Shown here piece by piece: positions 1 through 13,700 of a stretch of DNA of 64,000 bases (position 1 is its first letter; each line of letters opens with the position of its first letter). A model generated the notes under the pieces. It had not been told where the DNA came from, did no database searches, and saw only the letters and a program-made list of their open reading frames with translations. Origin of the DNA: Nematopogon swammerdamellus (taxonomy: Eukaryota; Arthropoda; Insecta; Lepidoptera; Adelidae); contig OX336343.1 of the NCBI GenBank assembly GCA_946902875.1, positions 1,836,754 to 1,900,753 on the forward strand, given 5' to 3'. Position numbers and translations under genes: made by a program.

Positions 1-224
1 AAAGCTTACTATAAACAACGACATTCTACTTTCTGGACAGGCCCTCGTTATACATTTTACCGGTAGAAAGGTGCGATTGGAGTTCTTCTATATATTGCCA
101 ATATTTAAAACAGCGTAAGTGCGCGAGCGCCTCACACATCACGTTACGTTTCCGCTCTGTGAACGTCGATAGAGTAAGACGGTTAAATGAAAATTTGATA
201 CGTATAAGAGATCCGGATCCGGGC

Positions 225-412
225 CTACCATCTAGTAAGGTAAGAAGGGAAAGGACCTACAGTTTAACGTGGAATCCGAACCACGGTCGGCCTCCAACGG
301 TTGAGCGGTCACCCATCCAATTAGTGACCACGCCCAGGTGTGCTTACGACTCAGCCGACTTACCACGACCGACAGTCGACTGACCGCACCACTGAGCTAC
401 CGAGGTTGACTT
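225..412 (-). mobile_element. SINE-B copy (5S-like head + start of core), partial
   Basis: In reverse complement it reads the tRNA-like A-box motif TAGCTCAGTGGTG, the 5S-like stretch ending GGATGGGTGACCGCTC, then GTGGTTCGGATTCCACG and the beginning of the shared core. The core and tail are missing. Confidence 0.7.
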
Positions 413-424
413 TTTTTAAAGTTA

Positions 425-723
425 TCCGGTATGGGTGGCCGAGGCGGAGAACACTTGCTCCGACCATCCAATATTACCTCCGAGAATGTAGGTGCCATAC
501 CAGAGACTTCCCTAGATTGCTGGCTATACTGGACTAGAGGCTGCTATGTGGGCATCTTACATCCAGTACAGTGGTACCACAACTGTCGGTTACAATTTTA
601 TTTGAGCCTACCACCTAGTACGGGGCAAGGGATGGGACCTACAGTTTTACACGCCTACCTGCTGCTTCACGTTCCGAACGGTGAAGCAGCAGGTGTAGGT
701 ATGCACGTAAATTTTATCGTCGG
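425..723 (-). mobile_element. SINE-A copy, lacking tRNA head
   Basis: It matches the SINE-A body in reverse: tail CCGGTATGGGTGGC, core with CTAGGTGG-like motif, and the GGTGAAGCAGCAGGTGTAGG block. It abuts the SINE-B fragment at 225-412. Confidence 0.7.
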
Positions 724-724
724 A

Positions 725-1030
725 CAAATCGTGTTGACAAAATACGACAAAAGATGACAAAAGTTGATAAAAGATGACAAAACTTGGCATAATTTTAGAC
801 AAAAGTTGACGAAAGTTAACAAAATTTGAAAATAGTTCACAAAGTTGACAAAAGTTGACGAAAGTTGACATAGTTTACAAAAGTTGACGAAAGTTGACAA
901 AACTTGAAAAAGTTTACAAAGGTGACGAAAGTAGACAAAAAGTTGACAAAAGGTGACGAAAGTTGATAAAAGTTGACAAAAGTAGACGAAAGTTGACAAA
1001 CTTTGACAAACGTTGACGAAAGCTGAAAAA
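725..1030. repeat. Short-period minisatellite, unit like AAAAGTTGACG
   Basis: About 25 imperfect 11-12-bp units with the core AAAGTTGAC lie in one orientation. Both strands stay open in several frames because of the repeat, which explains the Phe/Cys/Gln-rich reading frames here. It starts exactly at the 5' edge of the SINE-A copy. Confidence 0.8.
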
Positions 1031-1542
1031 AATTTAATTAAAATTATGTGGTCAAAATTATTTATGGTTTATTTTGTATTACATCAACCATGCTGACCGT
1101 GCGTAGCGTGTCAATCAAAACTGTCTAATTTCTCAGGTTTGACGAACAGAAGAGGTTGATTTCGGATTTCCAATCAAAACCTAATTTCACGATTTTTTAT
1201 TAATTTATATTGAATTATTCATTATTCGACGTTAATTAATTTCTTGGCTATTTCACCTGTCGTACTTTAAATCAACAATATAAAAAAAATCAAAACAATA
1301 ATTCTTAAGGAAAAGGTCGTACCAGTTTATGTGCTCTACTGTAAAATTTTAAAAATAAAAATCTTCCGTTTTTGTTCGCCAGCTCCTCATTTATGAAGGA
1401 CTGCAGTAGTAGATATGTCCTGGGAAGGCTAACATCAGATCTGGCAAGCCTAGGCGTCATGCAGACTTGCACAAGCCTGGACTTGCGCAATATTAATTGA
1501 AGGTGTGTGGCGCCCATTAGAAACACAAAAATGTTCGTGTAC
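1030..1542. other. Left-edge intron of gene 1, no gene seen
   Basis: AT-rich sequence with no recognisable exon. The next exon of gene 1 (expected to encode a YPW motif) is not in it. Confidence 0.5.
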
Positions 1543-1703
1543 CAGAATATCGCCCTCCTTGATAGCTATGAACGCGTGGGGCGGGGCGCGACTCCTGTTC
1601 AGATAGCTTGTGAGGGCGATGGTCTCCGGCTCGGTCAGCTGCCGCTCGCCGGGGTACAGATCGGAGCATGGGTCTGAGCGCCGGAACCGCTGCCGGCAAC
1701 TGT
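1543..1703 (-). CDS. Gene 1 exon 9: region of third zinc ligand, His lost
   Basis: The exon encodes [18 protein letters not shown], typical of M14 enzymes (canonical CSETYAGPxxFSEPE), and ends [11 protein letters not shown]. The canonical I-x-I-H-S-Y is replaced, with Lys655 where the zinc-ligand His196 should be. The acceptor is CCAG in phase 1. The donor GTACAC is weak but in the same phase 0 position as gene 2 exon 5. The following exon is not visible within 1-1542. Confidence 0.75.
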
Positions 1704-4700
1704 CTGGTTTACAGTTCACCATTACAGATACGTATCGGCCGTCGCCTGCAAGTCGATGTGAGGGCGCATAAAGTTGCACCCGCACTAAGGCGTAACAGCA
1801 CTTCAGCACAGCGGAACGGTGCGGCGCAAATCGTTCACATGAATTTTGATTGCCGCGTAGTGTGTGTGTGCGGGGTTTGCACGGGTGACTATAGCTACAC
1901 GATTTTCGCCGTGCGGCGAAAATCGACTGTCTAAATGGCAATTCGACTAGACTATAGTTAGATATAGGCCGCAGGTGACTAAAGTCGCAAGCCCCAAAGT
2001 AGACTGGCATCCGACTTCTGGCCGCGCGGCGACCGGCCGCATGCGACTGATGACTAAAATCGACCGTGTAAATGGTAAGTCGCAGGCGATCGCCCGCCGC
2101 ATAATAAATTATTAAATTAAAATTATAAAAATAATTAATTAAAATATAAATTATAAAAAGAATTAATTTACTAATTATTTAGATACCGGCACGTAAAACA
2201 CCTGTTCTGCTCAACATTTTCGAAGATAATGAGAATGACCTAGTCGCTTGCGATTTCAGTCACCTGTGTAAATGGGGTGGCGGGCGATGCGGCTTAGTGA
2301 GGCGATTTGTGGAGCGACCCGTGTAAATACCTGGCAATTCGCCTAGCCCGCAGGTGACTAAAATCGCAAGTTCCAAAGAAGTAGACATGCATTCGACTTT
2401 CACACAAAAGTGCCGTGCAGTTCCGCTGAGTTAGACATTAGATCGGGGAAATGTTTTAGCACATATGCACACCGTCACGATGTCTCCCGACAATCGGGAT
2501 AAGCAGAGTAATCGGCGTTGTGCTGCAAGTACTCGCTTTTACCGGACAACATCAATCATCAATTCATCACATTTACAAGACAACAGAACTCAAATACCTA
2601 GTGCAAGAGGTAAGTACAGTGGAAACCAAACTTAAATGCGTATTGGCCTGAAGTTCGGCCGCTTGACTGCGCATGTATAGTCAAATAAAATATACAATCG
2701 AATATTTTGCCAGAAAATTTATAAAATTATTACATTATCATTTGTAGATAAAAAAAGAGAGTCTTGCTTTATATTATTTTGATATATTATTGTAATATAT
2801 TATGTTTGTGCACACCACCGATGTATCGATCATGGTTAAAACCGGTTTTAAATTACGACGTGTTGGTGTTGTTTGGGCGACCCCGGTAAACGCACTTCGC
2901 CAATAAACATTTATCATGCTAGCACCACACATAGCTGTATGTACACAACTATTTGGTAAACATTTCCGTTTCGTCTCCTTTTAATGGCTTGGTTAGAGTG
3001 AGATAAAACTAAAATGTTTGCAACAATCACGAATACGAATAAACATGTGTGAAACCACCATTAGTAGAAAATCTACCGCGACACTACGGAAGAAACAAAT
3101 AAATAGTGAGTGACTGTACAATGGCGCACGCACAGATGAGAGGGGGGCGTGCGCGGGCGACAGGGCGCGGGCGGCGACGGCGCGCGGTCGTATCCTAGCA
3201 ACGCGGGGGAGCGCGGTAGGGTGCGCCGATACCCCCTTTGCACACCTCTCGTTCTCCCCCCCTCTGCCCTAATAATCGTCTTTTGCGCAGACACACGGGC
3301 GCATCTCACAGCCGCATTTAAGTTTGGTTTCTACTGTAATATGTACTCTGCGTACCCGGAATCGGGTCCCAATAACTGTGACGAGTGACGACAGAGAAAG
3401 GAAAATTAGGTTAGTTAGATGATGCGTGTCACAAATTCCGGTGCCGCAATCCGCAATTTACTGTATAGTATAGTGCCACCAGGAAGTTATGATATGAGGC
3501 GTGGGAAATATGCAAAACTGTCTGCATTCCAAAGAAGGGATGTGAACTTTCGATCGAAAGTTTGTCGATAATTTAGGTTATAAATAAGTCATATAATTAT
3601 CCACAAACTTTCGACCGAAAGTTTACGTCCCTTCTTAGGAATGCACACAGTTGTGCATATTTCCCACGCCTCATAACTTCCTGGTGGCACTATATAGGTA
3701 CAAAGCGTAACAAAGAAGGGATTGCAAATGGCGAAAAATTAACTTAAAATCATTGAAATTGGATGGCATTTGTTTTTGAGTTTTGTGTGATGCGAAAAAC
3801 GATATGCACAAATACCATCCCTCTTCCATGAAATTTTGAATTTTGAGAAGTACCTATATTGAATTTTATTTTAAATTTTATTTAACATTTTATTGAGCTT
3901 ATTTCAACCCCCCCCCCCCCCCCCCCCCCACCCCTATTTTTGCCCCAGGTCAAGTCGTCTGAGTTCGGGTTGCACAGGGCAGTTCCACAACACTTCGCGA
4001 GCTCCAATACCGCGAGCCATACGGCTGCCTCTTGTATAGGCTTAGGCACTGCAACTACGCGTTATAGATCTAAGCCAATTCACCTGCTGTCCACTGGTAC
4101 TCGAAATTCCTGTCTAAATTCACTCCCATACATTTGTCCAGGCCGCAGACTCTTGCGTTGTTGTCCTTGCAAGCCTGCCAGCTTTGTTTCATGTTCTTCG
4201 CCCAATATCGTGTCTGAAAACAAACGAAATACAGACCCGACACATTTCTTGTCCGTCTCCTCGCTAGCTGGGCGGTGCGAGCGATCGACTCTTGTTCGTG
4301 ATCATAAGCGCACCTGGGCGCGGTCACAACTTGGATGGGCGACCGTCCACCGTTGGAGGCTGACCGTGCGGTTCGGATTCCACGTAAAACTGCAAGTCCC
4401 TTCCCTTCTTACCTGATTAGGTGTTAGCGTTTGCCGTTTAACCCGCCCGGGTTGATACCACCGCACTGAATGAAAGGTCGGTTGAAACGGCTATTTAAAT
4501 AGTTCGTGTTTTCCGTCCAGTTCAGTGTAGCCGGCACCACGACCGAAGGGAAGCACTAACATGGCACTTAGTTCATCAAGGTGTTATGGGCAGACATTAC
4601 GAATCTAGTACCTAAGTGATGTAGCCAATCGTGTCAGTTTCAATAAAAAAAAAAAGGAGACTCGCCCCGCCCGAGTCCTGCATTGTCTATAGAGGCTTCT

Positions 4701-7700
4701 ATAATGGCTTAATCCGGCCCTGAGGGCCTGGTCCGAGTTTACGTGACAGCTACGTAAACGTCAAATACCGATCGAATTAAGTTTTTATGTATGGAGCTCT
4801 CTAGTGGCGCCGCGGTGAGCGTATTGTGCTCCCATACATAAAAACTCAATTCGATCGGTATTTGACGTTTACGTAGCTGTCACGTTAACTCGGACTAGGC
4901 CCTCTGATTTCAGATATAATTGGGCCCTGCCTTTTAGATACTCGTAGATCTAATTCGCGGGAGCAGAGACCAAAGCAAACAACACACTCACATCGGAAAA
5001 GCTGGTAGAATACTCATATCCGTCTGGATTTAAAACCGGTACGATCCAGAACCGGAATAGTTCGAGTAAGTCGGCGTGGTGCTCGCTTCTCTCGATCAGT
5101 TCGTAGAGCAGGTACATCGCCCCCGAGACTGCGTCGTGGTCGCGCCCCTGTATACCTGCACACCCAAACAAACATATTTTGAAAGAATAGAGCCCCACTG
5201 CATCTCTCCCCGTGTATGTCGTAAAAGGCGACTAAGGGATATGACTCCCTTCTTATATTACTAGGTGGTAGGGTTTAACCCGCCCGGGTTGTTACCACCG
5301 CACTGAATGAAAGGTCGGTCGAAACGGCTATGTAAATAGTTCGCGTTTTCCGTCCAGTTTAGTGTAGCCGGCGGCATGACCGAAGGGAAGCACTGATATG
5401 GCACCAAGTTCACCCGGTGTTATGGGCTGACATCACGGATGTTGTAGGTTATGTAGCCAACCGTGTCAGTTTCCATAAAAAAAATTAAAAAATTAATTGC
5501 ATGATCGCATCATCTGCATAAAACAAGTAGCTACTGAGCAGATTTTCAACAGGTTCGGCGTTGCCGAGCGGATGATCGACAAACAAAAGTACAGGCGCAG
5601 GTACTTACATAAAATAAACACATACTGACTACTGTATTTGATTATGTTACCATTTATCTGTTCACACACATTTAACTCTTTAATCCTACCCCTATTTATT
5701 ACCTCTTTTTTATAAAATATACAAGCTGTGCCCGCGGCTCCGCCCGCTCTCATATTTCACTTCACTGCTAACCTCATAAGCCATTTAGCGTGATAGTAAG
5801 TAGCCTATAGTTGATGGGAAGAATCAAGCTATCCGTAGATTTTTTTTTTATTAAAATCGGTTCAGTGGTTCTCGAGTTATAAGCGGACAGACAGACATAC
5901 ACTCAGACACTCAGACACTCAGACAGAAAGCAGACGTTGGATTTTATTATAGGTAAGGAAGGAAGTGCGAGTCGGACTCGCGCACCGAGGTTTCCGCACC
6001 ACAAAAAAAAAACAGAAAAAAACATGTTTCTTGTATGGGAACCCCCCTAAATTTTTTACTTTTTCTATTTTTTATAATTTTTTGTTATATCCGCCATAAT
6101 AAACTGTGAAAATTTCAACGGGCTACCTATTACGGTTCAAGAGATACAGCCCTCGGACAGACGGACGGACGGACGGACAGACAGTACGGGATACGGAAAC
6201 ATATAAAAGAGGTTTTGTAAATGTCGATACTTTCAGAGTTTTATTCGCAACACTACACATTCTATTCTCGCATTCCTGTCGGAAGCCACGAACGTGCGCG
6301 CTGGCTGAGACCTTCCAATCCAGCAATTCGCACATGAAGGGAAGAAACACGACCGAAGGGAAGCGCTGACGTGGCACCAAGTTCACCCGGTGTTATGGGC
6401 TGACATCACGGATGTTGTAGGTGATGTAGCCAACCGGGTCAGTTTCAATAAAAAAAAAAACAAAAAAAATGAAATAGCTTTTGCCCGCGGCTTCGCTCGC
6501 GTGAAATTCCTATTTATAAAAAAGAAAGTAAGTAAGAAAGAAGGCCGAGTTACGTTCAGGTAAACAATAAACATTTTCGATGAAAGTAAGTATAACTAAG
6601 GGCGAGGCCCGCTACGGTATCTTTATTTCGGCGCGCAGAACAATTCGGTTTGTATGAGAGCCACACTTGTCTTAGCACCTAAGGGTCGCCCTAGACGCAC
6701 GTACCTGGACCAGATCGGGCATGTGCTCAAAAAGGGGCAAGTGCTTAGTACCCGTAACCGACGAGCATGCATGAAGAACATTATGGGAGTGGAAGAGGCG
6801 GCAGAGGTGTGTCAGGATCGTGGCACGTGGAGATCCGTTGTCTCTGCCTACCCCACCGGGAAACAGGCGTGACGCTATGTTCATGTACTTGTCTTAGCGT
6901 AACTGAAACTGAATTTTAGCCTATCCTGTACCCCGTATAGTAAAATGTGCTTGTACTAAGTTTCATAGAATTTGGATGATCGGTTTAAGAGTTATGGAGG
7001 AACATACATACAGAGAAGATTTCTAAAAATCATCAATTTAGTTTTAGTATCGTACATAAAGTCTACAAACTCAGTAACTATCTGATAAAACAAAGTAACT
7101 TACTCCATAACCATCCTTTACAGCGATTTATTATTAGTATATACAGAGTGTTGTAACGGCCAGTACATTATATTAAGTAAATGATTATTGGGATCAATAG
7201 TAACAAAAAACTGTAATAACTTTTTTTCTAAATTCCCTTTAAATAAAATGTTACAGTTTTCATACAGACTAATTGATTAATTTAGTGTAAAAAGGATCTA
7301 ATGTTCCGCGCGAACGTAGCAATGAAAGGCGCGCGGTGAGTGACAGAGCAAGGACCGGCCCGGAGAGAGGGGCGCGGCCTGCGCGCGTCAATTACACTAG
7401 ACCAGGGGTTCTCAAACTTTTTTTTTTTCAGGTACCACTAAAACCAATATGTTTATCGGGCGTACCACCTTTACCTACAAGAAGCTAATAATAATATTTA
7501 TCTTCTATATCTACATTCTTAAATTCTCTTGCAGGTTAGCATCATACCAAAGTTCAATTATAATGATTTTCTTTCCTCGAATGTAAAGTGATCTCGGAAT
7601 CTAAAAATGTATTTCTTATCGAATGTAGTTCTGAAAAATCTTCGTTTTTATATCGCTAAGAACATCAGAACTCAAATTATATTTATGTTCATCAACAAAA

Positions 7701-10700
7701 CTTTCTAACTTAGGATTATGGCACTTTTATTGCCGCTTATTACATTTTGTAGAGCATGATGTTTCATTTTTTGGCGTACCACCTCGAAGCATTCCGCGTA
7801 CCATTGGTGGTACGCGTACCATAAATTGAGAACCGCTGCACTGGACGAAAACATAAATTTCAAAAATTATTATCTCGAAAACTAGACACTTTATAGAAAA
7901 ACTTTATTTGCTATTTTGTCTCGGAAAAACATGAGGATTTTAAAAACATGGTGAAATTAATGTACTGGCCGTTACAACACCCTGTATATTGATACCTATA
8001 TTGATATTGATAGATGATACGGATGGAATAAACCCAGATATGACAATATCATTAATAAAGTAAAGTTCAAACGTCTAGCCATAAATCATAAACAATATCT
8101 GCCATACATACAAACCATATCTGGAATCAAGAACGTTAGAAGAGCTAGTTCTTGTCTGGAATATTGAAAGTCAATGAGTGCAACATTCTGTATATGTATA
8201 TGTTACCGGAAATGTATGTAATGGTGAATTAAATAAGGTGCTTCGTTATGTATATCAAAAATTTCGGGAGGGTTACATCAAATAAACACTTTACGTATGA
8301 AAAAACATATGTTTATACGAGCATTTTTTCTCCTAACAAAAAAATTTAATCAAATAAGTAGCTATAAAAACCAATCATAGTGACCTTGTGACTTATTTAC
8401 AACAAACAGCTGTTCTGCGTTTGAACGTAGTACGGTCATTGACCCCGTACAATGCAAGTTACCTAATGTTACACACAGGTTAATGTTTAGGTAGCAAACA
8501 TGTTTTGTTAAATTTCTCGAAAAGTAATGCTAAAAACATTTTTTTTTGCGTAACGTGTTTATTTGAGTGTCTATGTAACCCTCCCGAAATTTTTGACATA
8601 AATAACGAAGCACCTTATATGTAATTCCTAGGAAATGTATTAAATTTCTAAAATCGACAGTAAATGTGTGAAATAAATATTATTATAAACATGTTTCCTA
8701 GGAATTTCATACATTTCCTAAACAGGAATCAGAAATGTGTTAAATTTACCTTAATTAAGATTACTACGGGGTAAGCGGGGCGTGTTGCGGATCGCGCGTT
8801 CGCGGGGCGGGCCGCCGATTGGTTAGGTTAGGTTAGGTTAGGTTAGGTTTCATCTCAGTTTTATTTTATCATTATATACCTATTATTATTTATTCATTCA
8901 TTAACAAATTTTATAGTATAATGTTAATTTTCATATATTTCCTGGTGTTTTTTTTTTTATGGAACCTGACACGGTTGGCTACATCACCTACAACATCCGT
9001 GATGTCAGCCCATAACACAGGGTGAACTAGGTGCCATGTCAGTGCTTCCCTTCATTTCATGTCGGCTACACTAAACTGGACGGAAAACACGAACTATTTA
9101 CATAGCCGTTTCGACCGACGTTTCGTTCAGTGCGGTGGTACCAACCCGGCCGGGATACACCCTACCACCTAGTAAGGTAAGAAGGGAAGGGACCTACAGT
9201 TTAACGTGGAATCCGATATATCATAAACCGATATATACCGATATATATCCGTGGATGGGTACTTTTTAGGAATTGCACCTAGGAAATGCGTGTATTTGAA
9301 AAATTATTTTACACATTTCCTAAATTGGCACGGCCAATTTCCTAAATTTCCTAGGAAATGTATACAATTCCTAGATTTCATACATTTCGGGTAACATATA
9401 GGTACCTACTGTTAGCGCGCACGTTCGTGGCCTCTGTGGGCGGAGGCCGATAGATCTTTAAACCATTATCCCTGTTTTGTCTTCGTACTTCAACCACGCA
9501 ATAAAACCTTATTAGATAAATAATTTAATGTCATAAATAAAAAAGAGGTTTCGTAAACGTCGTTACTTTCAGACATTGACTCACAACACTACCTACATTC
9601 CATTCTCTCATTCCTGCCGGAGGCCACGAACGTACGCGCTGACTGTACATAACTTACCGGCGACAATCAAAACTGTTTGCTTAGCAGACGAGTCCTGCCC
9701 GTAACTCCTGTCATCCACAATTGTCATTAAAACAGGATTCTTCAAGTATGTCATGCTCCCGTTAGTGATATCCACGCACTTGGCTAACTGGCTTCCGCCG
9801 CACCATTGTTTCAGTTGTAGCATTATCTAGGCATTCAGATAAGCATAAAATTAACCATAGAAATGTTGTCATAAATAATAATAAATACTTCTTTTTGAAA
9901 TTATTTCTTCCTTTATGCACGTTATGAAATACATTGAACTAGAGTAAACTCAGAAAAAACGTGACGTCACAGCCATCGTCACCGCATAACATATGTATGT
10001 AACATAATCATTTGTATGTACCGGATGTAAGGAAGGTATTCAGGAGGACTGTAGGAAAATTGGAGAGACGTATGTCCAGCAGTGGACGCATGACGCATAC
10101 ACGCTGACTGACTGTAGTAGGTTATGTGCGGTGTACGGGCTTAAATTTTAATTTTATTTTAATTACTGTTAGTTTATTTGGCGGGTTTATAGTTAGTTTA
10201 ATTTGTTTTTGTCAAGTAGATATTAAATCTTTAATTGCTTACTCTTCAGTCGCGAATATGAGACTTGTATTAGGAGGGATTATAACTATAAATTATTGAG
10301 GTTATTTTGGTTCTTTTATTTTAATAATTGGGCATGGATTATGTTCTTCTGGTATATTCTGTTTAGCTAATATTAATTATGAACGGTTTCATAGTCGAAG
10401 TTTATTTATTAATAAGGGGCTAATAAATTATATGCCTAGAATAGCTTTATGGTGATTTTTGATGGTGATCTTCAAATATGGCGGCTCCTCCTTCAAGCAA
10501 GGGGGGGGGGGGGGGGGGGGGGGAGGGGTCGAGAAGGGAGGGGAGGGAGGAGAAGATAAAACTTCTAATATTTTTAGTGTTCTTTACCTCAAAATATAAA
10601 AAAAGCGGAACCATATAGGATAACTTTGTTGTCCGTCCGTCCGTCCGTCCGTCCGTCTGTCTGTCTGTCTGTCTGTCCGTCCGTCTGTTACGGTTCAAGA

Positions 10701-13700
10701 GATATAGCCCTCGGACAGACAGACAGACTTTGGCGTAGTTTAGTAATAGGGTCCCGTACGACAGATACGGCGGCGCAGTCTATTTTTGAGTGGCGGGTGG
10801 CCGAGTGGTTTCAGCATCGGCTTCTCATGCGACAGGTCCGAGGTACCAATCCGGTCGGCGTGTACCAATGAGTTTCTTCTGACGAAAAAAAATTAAGTGC
10901 ATACCTACACCTGCTGCTTCATCGTTCGGAACCGGTGTAAAACTGTAGCTTCCTTCCCTTGCCCCTTACTAGGTGGTGGGCTCAAATTGTATCCGACTGG
11001 GTTGATACCACCGCGCCGTACTGGATGTAAGATGGCCGCATAGCAGCCTCGGTTGTATTCTCCTCTAGTCCAGTACAGCCAGCAATCCAGGGAAGTCTCC
11101 AGTATGGCACCTACCTTCTCGGAGGTGATATTGGCTGGTCGGAGCATGTGCTTTGGCCCCTCCGACTCAGCCACCCATACCGGATTACATTAAAAAAAAA
11201 CGACTCCCACGTGGACGTTTTTAGGGTCCCGTCGCAAAATGCAAAAAAAAGTGGTCAAATGAACACTATGTATGTTCACGTGACGCTCCCCGTCAGGCTT
11301 CTGAAGGGAAGGGACCTATAATTTATACGTTGAATCCGAACCACGGTCAGCCTCCAACGGTCCAACGGTCACCCGTTCAAGTTCTGACCGGACCGGATAA
11401 TACAAATTGTGACAAGTTAAAAAAAAATTGTTGGACTACCATATGAATACCATAAGTGGGCCTCGAATCACGATTCACGAAGAAATGTAATATAATATGC
11501 CATATTAAAAACTAGCTTTTTCCCGCGGCTTCGCTCGTGTCAAATTCGTATTTAAAAATAAGATGGTACCTTTATTTCGGCGCGCGGAACAATTTCGGTT
11601 TGTATGAGAGCCAGACTTTAGCGTAACCGGAACTGAATATTATATATATTTTTATTAGAAAAATGCAAAGCGAAAAACATTGGAAAAATTACATCCCGGC
11701 CAGGATTCGAACCTGGGTCTTTGGCTTGAGCCGCCAACGCGATAACCAACGCCACCGGACCGTTACGTATTATCTCCAAATTTTCGCTCTCTGGCACCTT
11801 CATGATGATGTCGCATAATTTTTGCGCACAGTCAACTTGCACGGTTCAATGTTGAACCTTATGCTGTCGTCACCAAAGTCGTATTTGGCATCGGATACTA
11901 GAAGTTGACTTGAGGTTTTTAATAATATTTTATGTTTATATGTTAGTACTAAGCACGTACTCGCTTTATATATATTTTTATTAGAAAAATGCAAAGCGAA
12001 AAACATTGGAAAAGATAATCAAATGAATAATATGAATAAAGATGAATAAGATAAAGACATATTAAGTAAGAGAGGGAATGGGAAGAAGTGCCTAGTGCCT
12101 GATCTGTGGTGATCTGCCATTCTTTGACGGTCGCCGACAAATGGACCTAGCAACAGCGATTCGATATTTTGTGATGTGAAGATATTCATGAAAGTGAGGC
12201 TACTCAGAGAGTTGTTAAGTTTTATGTATAAATGACGGTTTAGTGTTGGGTTTATTTATGTTGCATAGACGACTTTTTGTATTGTATTGTATTGTATTGT
12301 ATATATTTATTGCACTCAAATAGAATATGGGCAAAAGGTAACACTTAATGCCTCTAGGCATTTTCTAACAGGGTACCTTTGGGGTATGATAACTGCTAGG
12401 TGAGTGGCGGAAAGAGAAATTTAAATATTATGGTATGACAGATGTACGGGAATACAAAAGATAGATAAACTTAAATATGAATAATTAAATACTATACCTA
12501 TATACCAGATATATACATAAGATAGACTAAATATACTTAGTTTTTACATATCATATATATTTACTAACTCTGAACATGAGAGACATACTTTTGGATCAGA
12601 GAAATTAAGTTGACAAAAAGTGCTTCTTTAAAAGAATTTTGAATGTGTGAATGGAAGAAGACAGACGGAGATTGACAGGGAGCTGATTCCACAGACGAGC
12701 TGCATGTATCGTGAATGAGTCCGAACTTTTTGTCCTAGTAGATAGTTTAGCAAACATTCATTGTAGTATTATACAGGGTGTATCAGGATAGGTTTGAGAA
12801 ACTTCGGGAATAGAAAGTACTCATTATTAGAAGAAAAAAATCCTTATCGCTCAAATCGAAATTCCGTTGTTTTTTTGGTCATACAAAAGTTGGAAATTGT
12901 AATAAAAACTCGATGGACAGTGAGACTGGAGAGTGCAGTGAACTAATTCAGTCCTCTTTTTTCTTTTGAGGTCATGGAACTTTCAGTGTTTGGAATTTAC
13001 CTACACGCAGTTCAATTGTACTAGTTATGTATACAACAAACCCATTTTTATTCATGAGTTAGAATTTATTTTTTATTTAATAAAGGCGGACGTTAACCAT
13101 CCACCAAATCTTGAAGAATAGATTTTCACCAAAAAGTACTGTAAAATGATCGAATCTGGGAAAAAGTTTCAGAGCTTTTCGTGTTCAAATATGGGACCCT
13201 TTCGAACCCTGAAGTTTCGAAAACCTATCCTGATACATCCTGTATAGGAATAAATTAGTACTTATATATCTGTTGCTCATGAAGCAGCCGCAAGGCCAGT
13301 TTGGGCGGTAGCTATTACTTTTACATTGTAATGCGGAATGTTAATAAACTTTTTGAACTTTTTTTTTATAGTTAAATGTGCTTGTACTAATTCACATCGA
13401 ATTCGGATGATCGCTTTAAGAGTTATGGAGGAACATACATCCATACATACAGAAAATGTCAATTAAGTTTTAGTATTATAAATAGTGTACACAAACGCAT
13501 TATCTTATAAATAACTTACTCCATGACCATCCCTTGCAGATTTATTATTTATTAGTATTGATTAGTTAATTTAATATAATAAAATTTTGTTATGCCTAAT
13601 GTAAAATGACAGTTTATTATAAAATCTAACACTATTGCAAATACTGTGTGGGGCCGGCACTTAAAAAGAATAGCCCCACTGCATCTCTGCCCGTGTATGT

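Noticed and set aside
647..999. Two long minus-strand frames rich in Phe, Cys and Gln
   Set aside because: Produced by the 11-12-bp AAAAGTTGAC minisatellite and the flanking SINE.
11697..11771. Functional tRNA gene
   Set aside because: A- and B-box motifs are present but a full cloverleaf with a paired acceptor stem could not be drawn; the flanks look like a SINE.
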